Shown one piece after another: positions 1-11,862 of a stretch of 64,000 bases of DNA. Both the position numbers and the translations under genes were made by a program. Numbering within the stretch: the first letter of the stretch is position 1; every line of letters begins with the position of its first letter. Source of the DNA: Anagrus nilaparvatae (lineage: Eukaryota; Arthropoda; Insecta; Hymenoptera; Mymaridae); the NCBI GenBank assembly GCA_022575985.1, contig JAKSXM010000014.1, positions 11,160,001 through 11,224,000 on the forward strand. The letters are read 5' to 3'. The notes below the pieces were generated by a model. That model saw only the letters and a list, made by a program, of their open reading frames with translations, was not told the origin of the DNA and made no database searches.

Positions 1-1130
1 ATAGGGCAAGTGTACTGGAAGTCGGCCACTTAAGCGCACGGTGAACTTTGAATTAACTTTAAATATACTAAATAAACTTTTTTTGCCGAAGTAATGCATT
101 TAGTTCATTGTTTATACCTAATAGTTATTAATTCTAATATAAAAAATTAAATTTTAAATATAATTTAGCAAATAAAAAGAAATAAAAGATAAAACAGCAT
201 ATCCACTAGTAGTCGACCACCCAACCCCGGTTGGCGACCTAAGCTTACATTAGTGGTCGGCCGCTCAAATTCATACACCGAACTACAGATGAATTTTACA
301 ATATTCTTAAAAAATTGTTGAAAAAAACGTGTTTTTATAATATTAATCATATTTAATTATAAAACTGTTAATTTATTTTTTAAATTAGCATTAAAAATTA
401 TTATATTTATAATAAAATAATATTTACGAATAAATAACTTTTAAAAGTGCCAAATCGCGCCCTCTAGTTTAAAATGCGCCTGTGCAGTAAGCAGCATATA
501 TGAAATACATTGAATGATTTAAGTATTTAAAAAACTAATTTAATTAATAAAAAAGTTGCTTTATTATTGTTAATATTAAAGAAATAACATAAAAATGCAT
601 AAATACTAATCTACTTTACAAATAGAATCAAAAATATTGCCGTGGCAAGAGTTTTTAGAACATGCCGACTACTAAAAATAGTGAAAAAAGTGTAGCCAGT
701 GGTCGACCGTATATTTAATTATTAATTATTCTTAATATTTAAAGTTTTTTTTAATAATTAAGTGTTTTAAACTATTTTAATTTGATATAAATTAATAATA
801 ACAGCACTTTCACCCTTCGCATAAAAAGAAAATATTAGAAATTTCAAGAATAAGAGTAGTCGGCCCGTGGCGCGAGTCATAAAGAAAATCGTAAGAAAAG
901 AGCACTTCTGAGAGCATGGTTTTGTTTTTATTTTTTTATTTGTATTTTAATTTGTTCAAAAGCAAAAATTTTGATTCGCAAATATTATTAATACTTTTAA
1001 GAACAATATTCTAACTTTATTTTTTAATTTATTTAAAAAAATAATTATTAATTACTCAAATACGAGCAAGGTGGCCGACTAGTGGGGGGTGGCCGACCTC
1101 TAGTACAGTTACGCTATAAATTTTTTTGAA
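1..1130. repeat. AT-rich stretch with a cluster of GTGGTCGACC-like motifs
   Basis: No gene is visible. In an otherwise AT-rich, CpG-poor background the short motif AGTGGTCGRCC / AGTAGTCGGCC or its complement recurs near 22, 210, 253, 660, 698, 857, 1070 and 1088, separated by unrelated AT-rich sequence. This is not a tandem array, because the intervals vary from tens to hundreds of bases. I cannot name a function. It could be the decayed end of a repeat family or a scattered binding-site cluster. Confidence 0.45.
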
Positions 1131-1231
1131 ACCCCTCTTTTTACTTTTCAAAGTGTTTTTTTAGCCTAAAACTTTACTACCCCTAGGCTGATAAGTCTCT
1201 TGCTGAGCTAGTGGTGGCTAGTACCGGCTCC

Positions 1232-1620
1232 ATGGATTCTGGGGAGGGGGCAACAATTTTGCATGTTGGTGGATTTAACATCACTCAAGGGGGAAAAGAT
1301 GGCAAAATCTAAGACATTGTTATGAATGAACAGTGTCCATCCGCCGAATGCACCAGAAAATGGTGCCAATAATAAAAAACAAATGAGCTATGCTGACCAC
1401 CTCAAAGCATTGCAGAGCATAGCAGGCGGTGTTGGTAGCCTTGATGAAGGCTCAGATTAAGGCTCGCCTTAGGTTTATTAACTATTACGATGAGAGAATC
1501 GGTGATAAAAAATTGTGGGTAACGAGTATTAAAAGGTGTATTTTATACACAAAAAAAGAGACCAACTGGAAGTATTTTTGTTGAATTACAAGATGACAGC
1601 ATTATTTGGAAAATTGCCTG
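1232..1620 (+). pseudogene. Decayed coding remnant of an unrecognised, probably transposon-derived, protein
   Basis: Base composition rises here and several short open segments follow one another in different frames: one from the ATG at 1232 (starting MDSGEGATILHVGGF), one through about 1340-1460 (containing KKQMSYADHLKALQ), one at about 1462-1545 (containing YYDERIGDKKLWVTSIKR), and one at about 1567-1617 (containing TGSIFVELQDDSIIWK). Each ends in a stop or a frame break. The amino-acid composition is protein-like, unlike the surrounding poly-A/T translations. I do not recognise the family with certainty. It could also be a set of exons, but no clean splice sites are evident between the segments. 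Confidence 0.35.
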
Positions 1621-2135
1621 AAAACCATATTTTATGTCATTGTGGTAACTCTGAACTAAACTAGCACCCTTAAAAAAAATCTAAGCAATTAATTCTGCGC
1701 TAGTTAGAAAAACACAAAAATATGATAATTTACCTTTCTAGAATAGTTCTTAATTTGACTCATTAATTCTTTTTTTTTTAATTCTCATTTAACTCAAAAA
1801 AATGCTAAATTTGGAAAATCAAGCTACAATATTTGGCCCATTACTCTGAATCCATCAAGAATAAATAAAAACAACCAATTTCATCGTTTTTAGTGACATA
1901 AAAAACATGCAGAATGCCCTTTTAAAATAATTTCTAAACATTTTTTAGTCCGCAGCAAGATTTTGACGTCAAAAACTGTCTAATTTTTGATATTTTTACC
2001 ACTGAAATTAGCTCATAACTTTTTGCCTTAAAAAAATAATTCAAAATAAAAGATTCCATCGTTTTTAGCGACCAAAAAAACTATTAAATACACCCCTAAA
2101 TTTTATTTTTATGTTGCCTTTTAGATATAGTAGCT
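1621..2135. other. AT-rich sequence without recognised features
   Basis: Homopolymer-rich sequence. No open frame, repeat family or RNA gene that I can support. Confidence 0.5.
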
Positions 2136-3142
2136 TTGGTCCCGCCCGACGTTCCTGAGCCCATTTTCGAAAATCGAAAATGCTTTGGCGCTGTCCAACG
2201 ACTAAATATTTTTAGATGCGGTTTACGTAGGACTTTTTTTTCATTCAGTGAAACCCAAAAATGCTTTTGCACCTTAAAAAAAATCGAAAAATCGATTTTT
2301 CTGCACTGCGGCCCGAAAGTACTTTCTCGCCACAGTCGCAGAAAAATTTTGTACAATCCTCGGCCATAAACAAAGAAAGACCCAAATTTACGTGCGATTT
2401 GGGCTATTCTTTATTTTTCTGGCCTAGGACCATAATATACTTTTTTTTTTTGCAGTCTAATGCCCATACAGGTTTTGTGGTCAGTATTCGAGAATTTCGA
2501 CTCCCTTTTCATAAATAATTACTACTTCCCCTTAAGGGTCCAGAGTACGTTCATATTGGTTTTTTGGGTCGCTAATCAAGAATTTCAATTTTTTTTATAA
2601 ATTATTAATATTTTACCTTTAAATTAGCTAAAACTACCCTTAAAAGGGTGTTTTTGCTATTTTCGCAATTTGAGCATCCAGATTAAGTCCATTCAACTTT
2701 GGGGGTAGAAGTACTTTTAGCTATTTTAAGGGTTAAATAGTAATTATTTATGAAAAGGGAGTCGAAATTCTTGAATAGCGACCCAAAAAACCTATATGGG
2801 CACTTCCTGGATGCTAAGAGTACGAAAATAGCAAAAAAAGCCCCTTTTCGGGGGTAGTTTTAGCCAATTTAGGGGTGAAATTTTAATTATTTATGAAAAA
2901 GAAGTCGAAATTCTTGATCAGCGACCCGAAAAACCCTTATGGTGCAAATCTGAGCGCTCAAAGTGCAAATATGTAAAAAAAAACCCTTTTGGGGATAGTT
3001 TTTGCAAATTTAAGGGTGAAGCCCCAATTTCTCTGCCAAATGATCCTGATTTTCTAGTTCAGTGACCGAAAACAACTATGGTTGAGCAAATCTGGTGTTT
3101 GCCAGTGATAATACAGCCAAACCCGTATTTTGACTTGAGCAT
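2136..3142. repeat. Foldback-family remnant (subrepeats of about 190 bp)
   Basis: Blocks reading like GGGTCGCTAATCAAGAATTT, then an AT stretch, then TAGCTAAAACTACCC and AAGGGTGTTTTTGC recur here and again in both arms of the 8.7-11.9 kb foldback. Between 2540 and 3140 the block occurs several times, in both orientations. The short open frames here are by-products of the repeat. It abuts the large palindrome starting near 3143. Confidence 0.5.
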
Positions 3143-5247
3143 ATATGGGTTGATATTCCTCAAGTGTATGAGGTCCTAATTCTTGGGTCTTCAAACCGGT
3201 CCCAAAATATTTTTTCCTCAAAAAACTATCGAAAACAAGTTACCTCCTCAATTTTTAGCCTCCTGGGTCTTCTCCTTGATTTTTTACAGCCAAATTACTT
3301 TTTTTTGTGCTTTTTATTTTTTTTAATTTTAAGAGCACAAAAATTACTAAAATTTCTCTCAAACGCTTATTTTATCGCAAAAAAACTTTTCCTTTTAGGC
3401 CCGGATAGGAAATTTCCCTGGCTATTCGATTCTGTGGTTCAAAAATTTTTTCGAGCTGCGCATGCACGAGAAATCGAGTAAATACGTTTTAACTTCTAGC
3501 ATTCATAACTCCCCTGCTGACAAACCAATTTTCATTTTGAAATAGCCAAAATTTTTGTCTTCATGTACATTTTTTATGGTAAAATTTTTGTTGTGTTTTT
3601 TGGCTTCCTTAAAAAACTAGAGCAAAAAAACTGATTCCAAAAATTTCTTTTTTTAAAAATTTCAAATTTCCCGCCAAGTCACGTGATCAATCAAAAATCT
3701 GAACAAAAATTTGGATTCCGCGAGAAATTTTACATAAGGGTATATCTTTTCATGTTTTTACAAGCTTATATGTTGAGACAGCGAAATTTGAAAGAATTTC
3801 CCGATTAATGTCGATTAATTTAGCCCAATTAAATTAAAAAAAAAAAAAAATAGGGTGAAATCCAGCTAAATGGTGTCGTCTTGCAAAATGACCTTCACCG
3901 ATTGACCCCAAATTTGTCAGATGTTTTTATATATATGGTACATGATTCCTCCCAATTTTTTAGCCCTCTAGGTGCAAAAGTGCCCACATTGGGCCCATTT
4001 GAATTTTTTTGGAAGTTTTCAAATTACTCATAATTTTTTTAGCAATTAATTTATAAAACCGAAAAGATGCAAAAAAAAAATTTTTTTAATAGATATCCCT
4101 ATAGAAAATTTCCCGGTTAATTCGATTTTTTGGTTGGTATTACCCTAAAATGCTTCAAGACGCCAGAAAATGAAGATTTCGACCACAGATGCGGTAATTT
4201 GAATTTCTAAAAAATCGAAATCAGAGGTCATAATCTTCATTTTCTGGCGTCTTGAAGCATTAAGGTAATTCCAACCAAAAAATCGAATTAACCGGGAAAT
4301 TTCCTATAGGGATATCTATTGAAAAAAATTTTTTTTTGCATCTTTTCGGTTTTATAAATTAATTGCTAAAAAACTTCCAAAAAAATTCAAATGGGCCCAA
4401 TGTGGGCACTTTTGCACTTAGAGGGCTAAAAAATTGGGAGGAATCATGTTCCATATATATAAAAACATCTGCCAAATTTGGGGTCAATCGGTGAAGCTCA
4501 TTTTGCAAGACGACACCATTTAGCTGGATTTCACCCTATTTTTTTTTTTTTTTAATTTAATTGGGCTAAATTAATCGACATTAATCGGGAAATTCTTTCA
4601 AATTTCGCTGTCTCAACATATAAGCTTGTAAAAACATGAAAATATATATCCTTATGTAAAATTTCTCGCGGAATCCAAATTTTTGGTCAGATTTTTGATT
4701 GGTCACGTGACTTGGCGGGAAATTTGAAATTTTTAAAAAAAGAAATTTTTGGAATCAGTTTTTTTGCTCTAGTTTTTTAAGGAAACCAAAAAACACAACA
4801 AAAATTTTACCATAAAAAATGTACATGAAGACAAAAATTTTGGCTATTTCAAAATGAAAATTGGTTTGTCAGCAGGGGAGTTATGAATGCTAGAAGTTAA
4901 AACGTATTTACTCGATTTCTCGCGCATGCGCAGCTCGAAAAAATTTTTGAACCACAGAATCGAATAGCCAGGGAAATTTCCTATCCGGGCCTAAAAGGAA
5001 AAGTTTTTTTGCGATAAAATAAGCGTTTGAGAGAAATTTTAGTAATTTTTGTGCTCTTAAAATTAAAAAAAATAAAAAGTACAAAAAAAAGTAATTTGGC
5101 TGTAAAAAATCAAGGAGAAGACCCAGGAGGCTAAAAATTGAGGAGGTAACTTGTTTTCGATAGTACTTTGAGGAAAAAATATTTTGGGACCGATTTGAAG
5201 ACCCAATAATTAGGACCTCATACACTTGAGGAATATCAACCCATATA
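3143..5247. repeat. 2.1 kb near-perfect palindrome (foldback element)
   Basis: The left arm (about 3143-4178) and right arm (about 4232-5247) are reverse complements with only scattered differences, around a spacer of roughly 50 bases near 4205. The outer ends read CATATATGGGTTGATATTCC on the left and its complement near 5230. The two 105-codon open frames at 3164-3481 (+) and 4908-5225 (-) are mirror images of one another and differ at a few residues. They are not taken as genes. No transposase is present. It is probably a non-autonomous foldback element. Confidence 0.8.
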
Positions 5248-6930
5248 AAAAAATCGAAAAAAATGAAAAAAAAGTAAATTTAGTTTTTTGAATTTTTAAG
5301 CATGTTGCCCCATATGAATCTTAGCGTGGGTGGTTGCAAATAAAAACTTAGACTTCTGGTCAAAAATTAAAAATATAAAAAGAATGGTCATGTTCCCCAA
5401 TTTTTTTTAAACCAGTTCCAAAGTTCAAATTTTCAACAAAATAATTCCTATTTTTAGCGGTTTCTGTCCGGCGAATCAAAACGATGCACTAAAATTAATT
5501 CCTAAAGTTCTTTCATCCAAAAGTTTATTGTATAACTCTTCGAATGAGAGGTCACAAGACCATTTTGACCGATTCGTTTTACCACAGGAGTGTCTGGAAG
5601 TTGACTGTAAAGTCTTTAAAAATGTACTTCTTTTTTTGTCAATAATAGGCTGCCAATCAGAGCTTTTAAAAAAAAAAGTAGTTTATTATTATTATTATTC
5701 AGTTTATTTGCCATGACAAAATTAGTACACTCTTTTACAATTGTTTATAAGTTAATACAATATAATAAAATTGAAAATAATTTTACAGTTTACATAAAAG
5801 AATAGCTTTACAATACAATAATTCAAATTGAAACAAATTAAAAGTCAACAACAATCTGTCAGTAATAAATAGTTAAAATTAATAAATAAATTTCATATAT
5901 ATATATATAACAATTGCTATAACGTCAATAAAATTATAAGTAAATAAATAACAAGTCAATAGTAATATTTAAATTAATAGTAAATAATGTATAGTCAATA
6001 AATTAATAAATTAATAAAGTAAAATCAAGTAAATTAATTAAATAAAGTAAATTAATGGTCATTTATTGTCCAAACTAAGTAAATATGATTTAATACTTTT
6101 TTTTGAATTGTTTGAATGAGGGGAGATCACGTATGGAATCATGTTCCAAAATTTGGCATATTTGACTTGAAAAGAGTGCCAACCCCAGTTGTGTATAACA
6201 GAAGGTATTTATACTATAGTCAAAATTGATAATAAATTCAAGTTTTTTGAAATTTTCCTTTTTTTAAGGAAATTAACATTAACATTAAAATTAACATTAA
6301 CCATATAAAAATAGTTCTACACATATAATTGTTATTGTAAGTTTTACCGTGAATTTTCGAATTATAGGGGCTTTTCTAAGAATTAAAATTTTTTTTAACT
6401 TAAATTTAAAAAAAAGTTAAAAAGACAATAGATTTAACTAAATTTAAATAAATATTAATTTTTTAAGTGAAAATTTCCATAGCAACGTTGTCGAAAAAAA
6501 AAAATTTATACTAGGAGTGATTTTTTAAAAAGCGAGATAGCCGAGGCAACGGCAGCGATATAAATTACATAGAAAAAAAAAAAGAGAAAGCGGTTTACTC
6601 TACTATATTCTCTCCGATTCTCTCCCTTCTTACAAACACACATATATATATAGACACAGAGTATAGGCATTTGTGTATACCGGCATTTCAATAACACCAA
6701 CCACGTTTTTTTTAATGCTTATTTTTTTCCTTCTGTTTTTTACTTTCAATATTATGATAAAAAATACAAATAATTTTTACTATGTATAAACATAGATAAA
6801 GACAAAAAAATGTGGTTCGTTTTAATTGAAATGCTGCGCAAAAAAACACGTTTAATAATAAAATAGTAACAACAGTTTTCAGACTTCAAGTTTTCACTTC
6901 TATAGGGCGTCCCGCGACGCGCTTACCAGG
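5248..6930. other. Simple AT-rich DNA; possible LINE tail at 5680-5720
   Basis: No gene. A (TTA)n run followed by CAGTTTATTTGCC at 5683-5714 looks like the reverse complement of a non-LTR retrotransposon 3' end terminating in (TAA)n, comparable to the tail at about 21.1-21.2 kb on the other strand. A short CA/TA-rich microsatellite lies near 6637-6660. The rest is short AT repeats. Confidence 0.3.
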
Positions 6931-6931
6931 T

Positions 6932-7153
6932 TTTTTTTTAATAATTACATTTTTTTTTAAATATGTTCAAAAATTGCATTGCGATTGTTTAATTAAAAAA
7001 ATAAAATCTAACAAAATTTGAATGGCGAATATCGGTTAATAGTTAATCGATTTTCGCCATTAAAATTTTGTTAGGTTTTATTTTTTTAATTAAACAATCG
7101 CAATGCAATTTTTTAACAAATTTTTAAAAAAATGTTATTAAAAAAAAATTAAT
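6932..7153. mobile_element. Palindromic MITE of about 220 bp
   Basis: The arms carry CATTGCGATTGTTTAATTAA and its reverse complement, and meet at GGCGAATATCGGTTAATAGT / AATCGATTTTCGCC near 7042. The hairpin is almost continuous, as in a palindromic MITE. It has no coding capacity. Target duplication and superfamily could not be decided because the flanks are poly-T/A. Confidence 0.65.
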
Positions 7154-7784
7154 ATTTATTCAAATTTATTTGTTTAAGACTTGTAGAAGTTCAAGAAGAA
7201 AATGGAAAAATTCTTAGCGAAGGATTAACTTTGCTCTATAAATCAAGTAAATAAAAATACAATCTCTTAAAGTTTCAATTTTTTTATTAACAAAAAAATT
7301 TTAAATAATTATAATTTAAATTATTTAATCATGTATTCTTTATTTTTTGTTTATGAGTATTCATTAATTAAAAAAATATTTTTCTTTATTTCTTGAAAAT
7401 TTTTGTCTTACACTATTTACAACTAAGTATTTATTTTAATTTTTACTAAATTAACGAAACATAATTGAATTAAATTTATGTTTTTTATTATCTATATTCA
7501 TTAAAACACTAACAATTAAAATAAAAAATTGCTTTACTTTGTTCTACATAAAATGCATACAATATGAATAAAAAATAAATATTTTTGAATTATCTAGAAT
7601 GACGCGCTTTAATGATCTACAGTTTCATTGGTTAAAAGAAACATATGCTGCGGCAACATCGCGCTAGTGTTCCCTCAATGTAGAAACAGGGAAAAGGGAA
7701 AAAAGCATTCCCTTTTTTTCAAAAATGTGTTTCTTTATTTTTTGGGCAGTAATTTTTAAGAGGGGGATTCCCTCATTCCCTCGA
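7154..7784. other. AT-rich sequence without recognised features
   Basis: Mostly homopolymer and AT repeats. The end of the interval (from about 7660) becomes less AT-rich and leads into the LINE fragment that follows. No supported gene. Confidence 0.4.
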
Positions 7785-8705
7785 TTTCGAAAATCGAGGC
7801 CCAGGAAGAGGAAAGAAGAAAAAAGCTGCTTCAGGAACAAGAAAAGCAGAGGCAGCAGCAGATAAAAGAGCGGCAGAAGGAGAAACTGCCCTTGAAACAG
7901 GTGGTCACATCTGATCAGAATCAGAATGGGAAATCGACTAGGCCTCAAAAGAAAATAGTGCTCTCAATAGAGAAATCTAAGAAGGCAGAAAGCAGGCTAA
8001 AGCAAAGGCAGGAGAAGGAAAAGAGACAGCAGCTGCTGCAGCAAGTGAGAGCGCAGAGAAGTGCGAAGTGTCTTTCACTCACGCCCGCTCCGCATGGCAG
8101 AAACTATGTAAGGATGGCCAAACGGGCCGATGGATCCACAGACTGATCCCAGATCTGCGGGCATGGACGGAGCGACAGCACAAGGAGGTAGATTTCTACC
8201 TTACCCTATTTTTAACAAGTCACGGATACTTCCGTGGCCTGCCAAAGGAATGGAAACAGGTGGCAACAGGGCAGTGCCTGCACTGCACAGGCGAGAAGGA
8301 CACAGCAGAGCACACATTCTTCAGATGTGTACACTACTCGAAAGAGCGCCCGCCCTTCCCAAACTGGAGGCCAGAGACAGTGGTCCCGGAAATGCTACGG
8401 AGTACCAAAAACTGGGACAAAGTAGCAGAGTATGTAAGGGCCGATTCGTTGGTGAAAAAAGAGGAAGGCTTTCTATCGGAGAGAGCTCTCTCGTCCCTAG
8501 GCAGAGGGAAAGGCAGCGGCCAGGTGTCTAGGCTGCGCGTCCCAAACTGAAGTTATAACTGAAAAGGAAGTTCCGGTTTGGGACAAATAAGGGCAGGGGG
8601 TTTAGAGTGTGTTTAGCCAGTAAGAATCTGGCACGAAGTCGGCGAACGCGTTCGCCGGCGAAGTCTCCTGGTTGTACTTATACAACTAGGCAGTCATGGA
8701 AATTT
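7785..8705 (+). mobile_element. Internally deleted R1-clade LINE copy (ORF1 N-part joined to the RT C-terminal end)
   Basis: A sharply GC-richer island. The first part (about 7790-8060) encodes an E/K/Q-rich coiled-coil stretch (EEERRKKLLQEQEKQRQQQ onward), as in the N-terminal part of a LINE ORF1. From 8068 a different frame encodes the C-terminal end of an R1-type ORF2: WIHRLIPDLRAWTERQHKEV, then a zinc-binding CLHCTGEKDTAEHTFFRC motif (C-x2-C-x9-H-x4-C), ending with EEGFLSERALSSLGRGK and a stop at 8548-8550. This end is clearly homologous to that of the minus-strand LINE at 58.6-62.3 kb (compare HFAEG, NWRPE and EEGFLS segments). Endonuclease and RT core are missing. The following 8551-8705 is its probable 3' UTR. 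Not autonomous. Confidence 0.75.
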
Positions 8706-9804
8706 GCGGGTCTTTCTTTTAACCCATTAACGCCTGAAATCGACTTTTGTCGCATCTCTACTTTGACTACGCGAATCTCGGCGAATTTCTTCTAATTAAC
8801 ATAAAAATTGGTGTACCACTATTTTTGAGTATGCTCTTTCAGAATCTGCCAAAAAAATTTCGAAAAATTAATTTTTTTATGCAGATTTCTAAGAAATAAA
8901 AAAAAATGACGTTTTTTTTAAAGACTATTTTTAAAAAACATGAGTTTTCGACCTGAAAAACTTTTCGTAGATTATTGCAATAATAAAAAAGAGTGCAATT
9001 TTCGTTCAATCTTTTCACCTACAACTTGCAGAAATAAAAATTTTACCGCTTTCGGGCAAAAATTTGGTCCCAAAAAAGTGCATTTTTTCAAAAAATGATA
9101 GTTACTCTAGTCAATATACGGGTTTGGTTTTATTGTCACTAGGCCTCTCAAGATTCGATTTAGTAGGGTTTTTTGGGTCGCTGATCACGAATATTGAGGT
9201 ATTTTTAAACCTCTTATCACCCTTAAATCAGCAAAAACTACCCCTAAAAAGGGCATTTTCTCTGGCTGTCATCAAATTTCATCTAGCAGGGTTTTTTGGA
9301 TCGCTGGTCACGAATTTTGGGGTCCTTTATTTAAGAAATCGAAGGTTCACCCTTAAGTTAGCAAAAGCTACCCCCAAGAAGGGGTGTTTTTGCTAATTTG
9401 GCTCTGGCTCTTATCGGATTTGGTCTAGAAGATTTTTTGGGTCGCTAATTTTTATAAAAAATTGGGCTTTAACCTTCAATAAGCAAAAACTACCCCTAAC
9501 AAGGTGTATTTTTTATACTTTTGCTCTGGCTCTTATCAGATTTTATTATCACTAGGCCTCTCAAGATTCGGTTTGGTAGGGTTTTTTGGGCCGCTGATCA
9601 CGAATATTGAGGTATTTTTTATAAAAAATCTGGGTTTTACCCTTAAATCAGCAAAAACTACCCTTAAAATAAGGTATTTTTGCTACATTTTCTCTGGTTG
9701 TCATCAAATTTCATATAGTAGGGTTTTTTGGATCGCTGATCACAAATTTTGGGGTCCATGAGGAGGTAGATGTTTATCAAGAAACATCTAGTATTTTTTG
9801 TGTA

Positions 9805-10674
9805 CAGGCGTCCCTCCTTATACGCGGCTTCCTTATACGCGGATTTCGCTTTACGCGGTTTGATGCTTTTTCCCTGCCTCTACTTTTACGCGGGTTTTCC
9901 CTCGATTTACGCGGATTCGTAAAATCAAACGTATTTATTCAATTTTTTTTTTTTTTTTTATTTGAGAAAACATAACCAATATTTCGCTCGTAAATAAAAC
10001 AGTCTCTGTCGCAATAAATTGAAATCATCAAAAAGTCATGGCTCCATCGAAAAAAAAGCCAGCCGTGTTACCAATCAGTTGTTCAAGGAGTGGTTCAGCT
10101 CTCACGAGAACTGGGAGGCGAAGGCTTCGAAGATCTGCAGGAGCAAGAAGTGTTGAAAATCGTCATGTCGGAATCAGAAACGTTGAGCGCCGAGGATGTA
10201 GAGCAAATGGTTATATTGGTTGACCAGGAAAAGACAACTTTGCCACAACCTCAAGAAGACTTAGAGAGAAATTTTCACTCTAAATCTATAGTAAAAATCA
10301 TTGATCTGGTTCAAAGTGCGATTGACGAGGCTCTCAGTCAAGATCCAGTGATGACTCGTAGCTTGAGTTTCAAAAATTCATGTGATTTAGCTCTCAAAAT
10401 TTATGAGGATCTTTACAAGGATTATTGTCGAAAAATTAAACAAACACGTACAACTGATTTTTTGCAAAAGAAATAGATATACATATGTACTTATGCCAAT
10501 AAAACAGTGAGATTTCAGAAAATATTTTTGTATTTCATTTGAAAATTTGAACATTTTTAGTGACTGAGAACGTAACCCTCATTTTCCCATAAGAAGTTGG
10601 TCTCCGTATACGCGGTTTCTTTATACGCGGTACATTTTTGGAACCAAACCCCCGCGTATAAGGAGGGACGACTG
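9805..10674 (+). mobile_element. Tigger/pogo-like Tc1-mariner DNA element, internally deleted
   Basis: Bounded by terminal inverted repeats starting CAGGCGTCCCTCCTTATACG (left) and ending with the near-complement GGAGGGACGACTG (right), flanked on both sides by a TA dinucleotide (9803-9804 and 10675-10676), the target duplication expected of Tc1/mariner elements. Subterminal TACGCGG repeats occur at both ends. At 870 bp it is much shorter than an autonomous Tigger (usually about 2-3 kb) and retains only transposase fragments. It sits inside the 8.7-11.9 kb foldback and is therefore younger than it. Confidence 0.85.
10090..10476 (+). pseudogene. C-terminal fragment of a Tigger-like transposase
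   Basis: A 128-codon open frame inside the Tigger-like element, with acidic helical sequence (SESETLSAEDVEQMVILVDQ) typical of the tail downstream of the DDE catalytic domain in Tigger transposases. An ATG at 10038 in another frame starts MAPSKKKP, resembling a transposase N-terminus, so the N-terminal DNA-binding domains and catalytic core appear deleted and the remaining ends are out of frame. It ends at the TAG at 10474-10476, shortly before the right inverted repeat. It cannot act as a transposase. The family assignment rests mainly on the element's ends and only partly on the protein. Confidence 0.6.
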
Positions 10675-11862
10675 TATTTTTTTATTTGAGAAGTCGGGCG
10701 TTCACCCTTAAATTAGCAAAAACTACCACCAAAAAGGGGTACTTTTGCTACTTTTGCTCTGGCTCTTATCAGATTCTGTCTAGAAGGGTTTTTTAGGTCG
10801 CTGATCACGAATATTTAGATAACGTTCATAAAAAATTGGGGGATTCACAATTAAATAAGCAAAACTATCCCTGAGGACGTAATATAGCTACTTTTGCTCT
10901 GGCTCTCATCAGATTCGGTCTAGTAGGATTTTTTACACGTCTTTAGCCAATGATGCGCTTCAAAATGAATGTTGCCCGATTCTTACCATGAGGAGGTAGA
11001 TGTTTATCAAGAAACATCCAGTATTTTTTGTAAATAGGTAGTTTTTGCTTATTGAAGGGTAAAGCCCAATTTTTTATAAAAATTATCTCAATAATCGTGA
11101 TCAGCGACCCAAAAAACCCCTCTAGACCAAATCCGATAAGAGCCAGAGCAAAATTAGCAAAAATAACCCTTCTTGGGGGTAGTTTTTGCTAATTTAAGGG
11201 TGAATCCCCGATTTCTCAAATAAAGGACCCCAAAATTCGTGATCAGCGATCCAAAAAACCCAACTAGATGAAATTTGATGACAGCTAGAGAAAATGTAGC
11301 AAAAATACCCCTTTTTAGGGGTAGTTTTTGCTAATTTAAGGGTGAAACCCCGATCTTTTATAAAAAATACCTCAATATTCATGATCAGCGACCCAAAAAA
11401 CCCTACTAAATCGAATCTTGAGAGGCCTAGTGACATTAAAACCAAACCCGTATATTGACTAGAGTAACTATCATTTTTTGAAAAAATGCACTTTTTTGGG
11501 ACCAAATTTTTGCCCGAAAACGGTAAAATTTTTATTTCTGCAAGTTGTAGGTGAAAAGATTGAACGAAAATTGCACTCTTTTTTATTATTGCAATAATCT
11601 ACGAAAAGTTTTTCAGGTCGAAAACTCATGTTTTATAAAAAGAGTCTTTAAAAAAAACGTCATTTTTTTTTTATTTCTTGGAAATCTGCATGAAAAAATT
11701 AATTTTTCGAAATTTTTTTGGCAGATTCTGAAAGATCATACTCAAAAATAGTGGTACACTAATTTTTATGTTAATTAGAAAAAATTCGACGAGATTCACC
11801 AGCCAAAGTAGTGAAGTGGCAAATGTCGATTTCAGGCGTTAATGGGTTAAGGCCCGCAAACA

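Larger units (their letters stand above)
8719..11862. mobile_element. 3.1 kb foldback element with subrepeated arms
   Basis: The outer ends are inverted: AACCCATTAACGCCTGAAAT near 8720 and its reverse complement near 11830-11850. Inward the match continues (TGGTGTACCACTATTTTTGA near 8810, complement near 11750; GCATTTTTTCAAAAAATGAT near 9080, complement near 11480). The inner arms consist of 150-200 bp subunits with GGGTCGCTGATCACGAAT and TAGCAAAAACTACCCC blocks. A Tigger-like element is inserted at 9805-10674. A short hairpin segment starting ATGAGGAGGTAGATG occurs at about 9758 and 10988 in the same orientation. No transposase of its own. Confidence 0.75.

Noticed and set aside
3164..5225. 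Two 105-residue open frames as genes
   Set aside because: They are mirror images in the two arms of one palindrome, low-complexity (Phe/Leu/Lys-rich), and have no context of a gene.
10038..10223. Separate gene starting MAPSKKKP
   Set aside because: After eight or so residues it reads an out-of-frame version of the transposase remnant; it is a deletion junction in the Tigger-like element.
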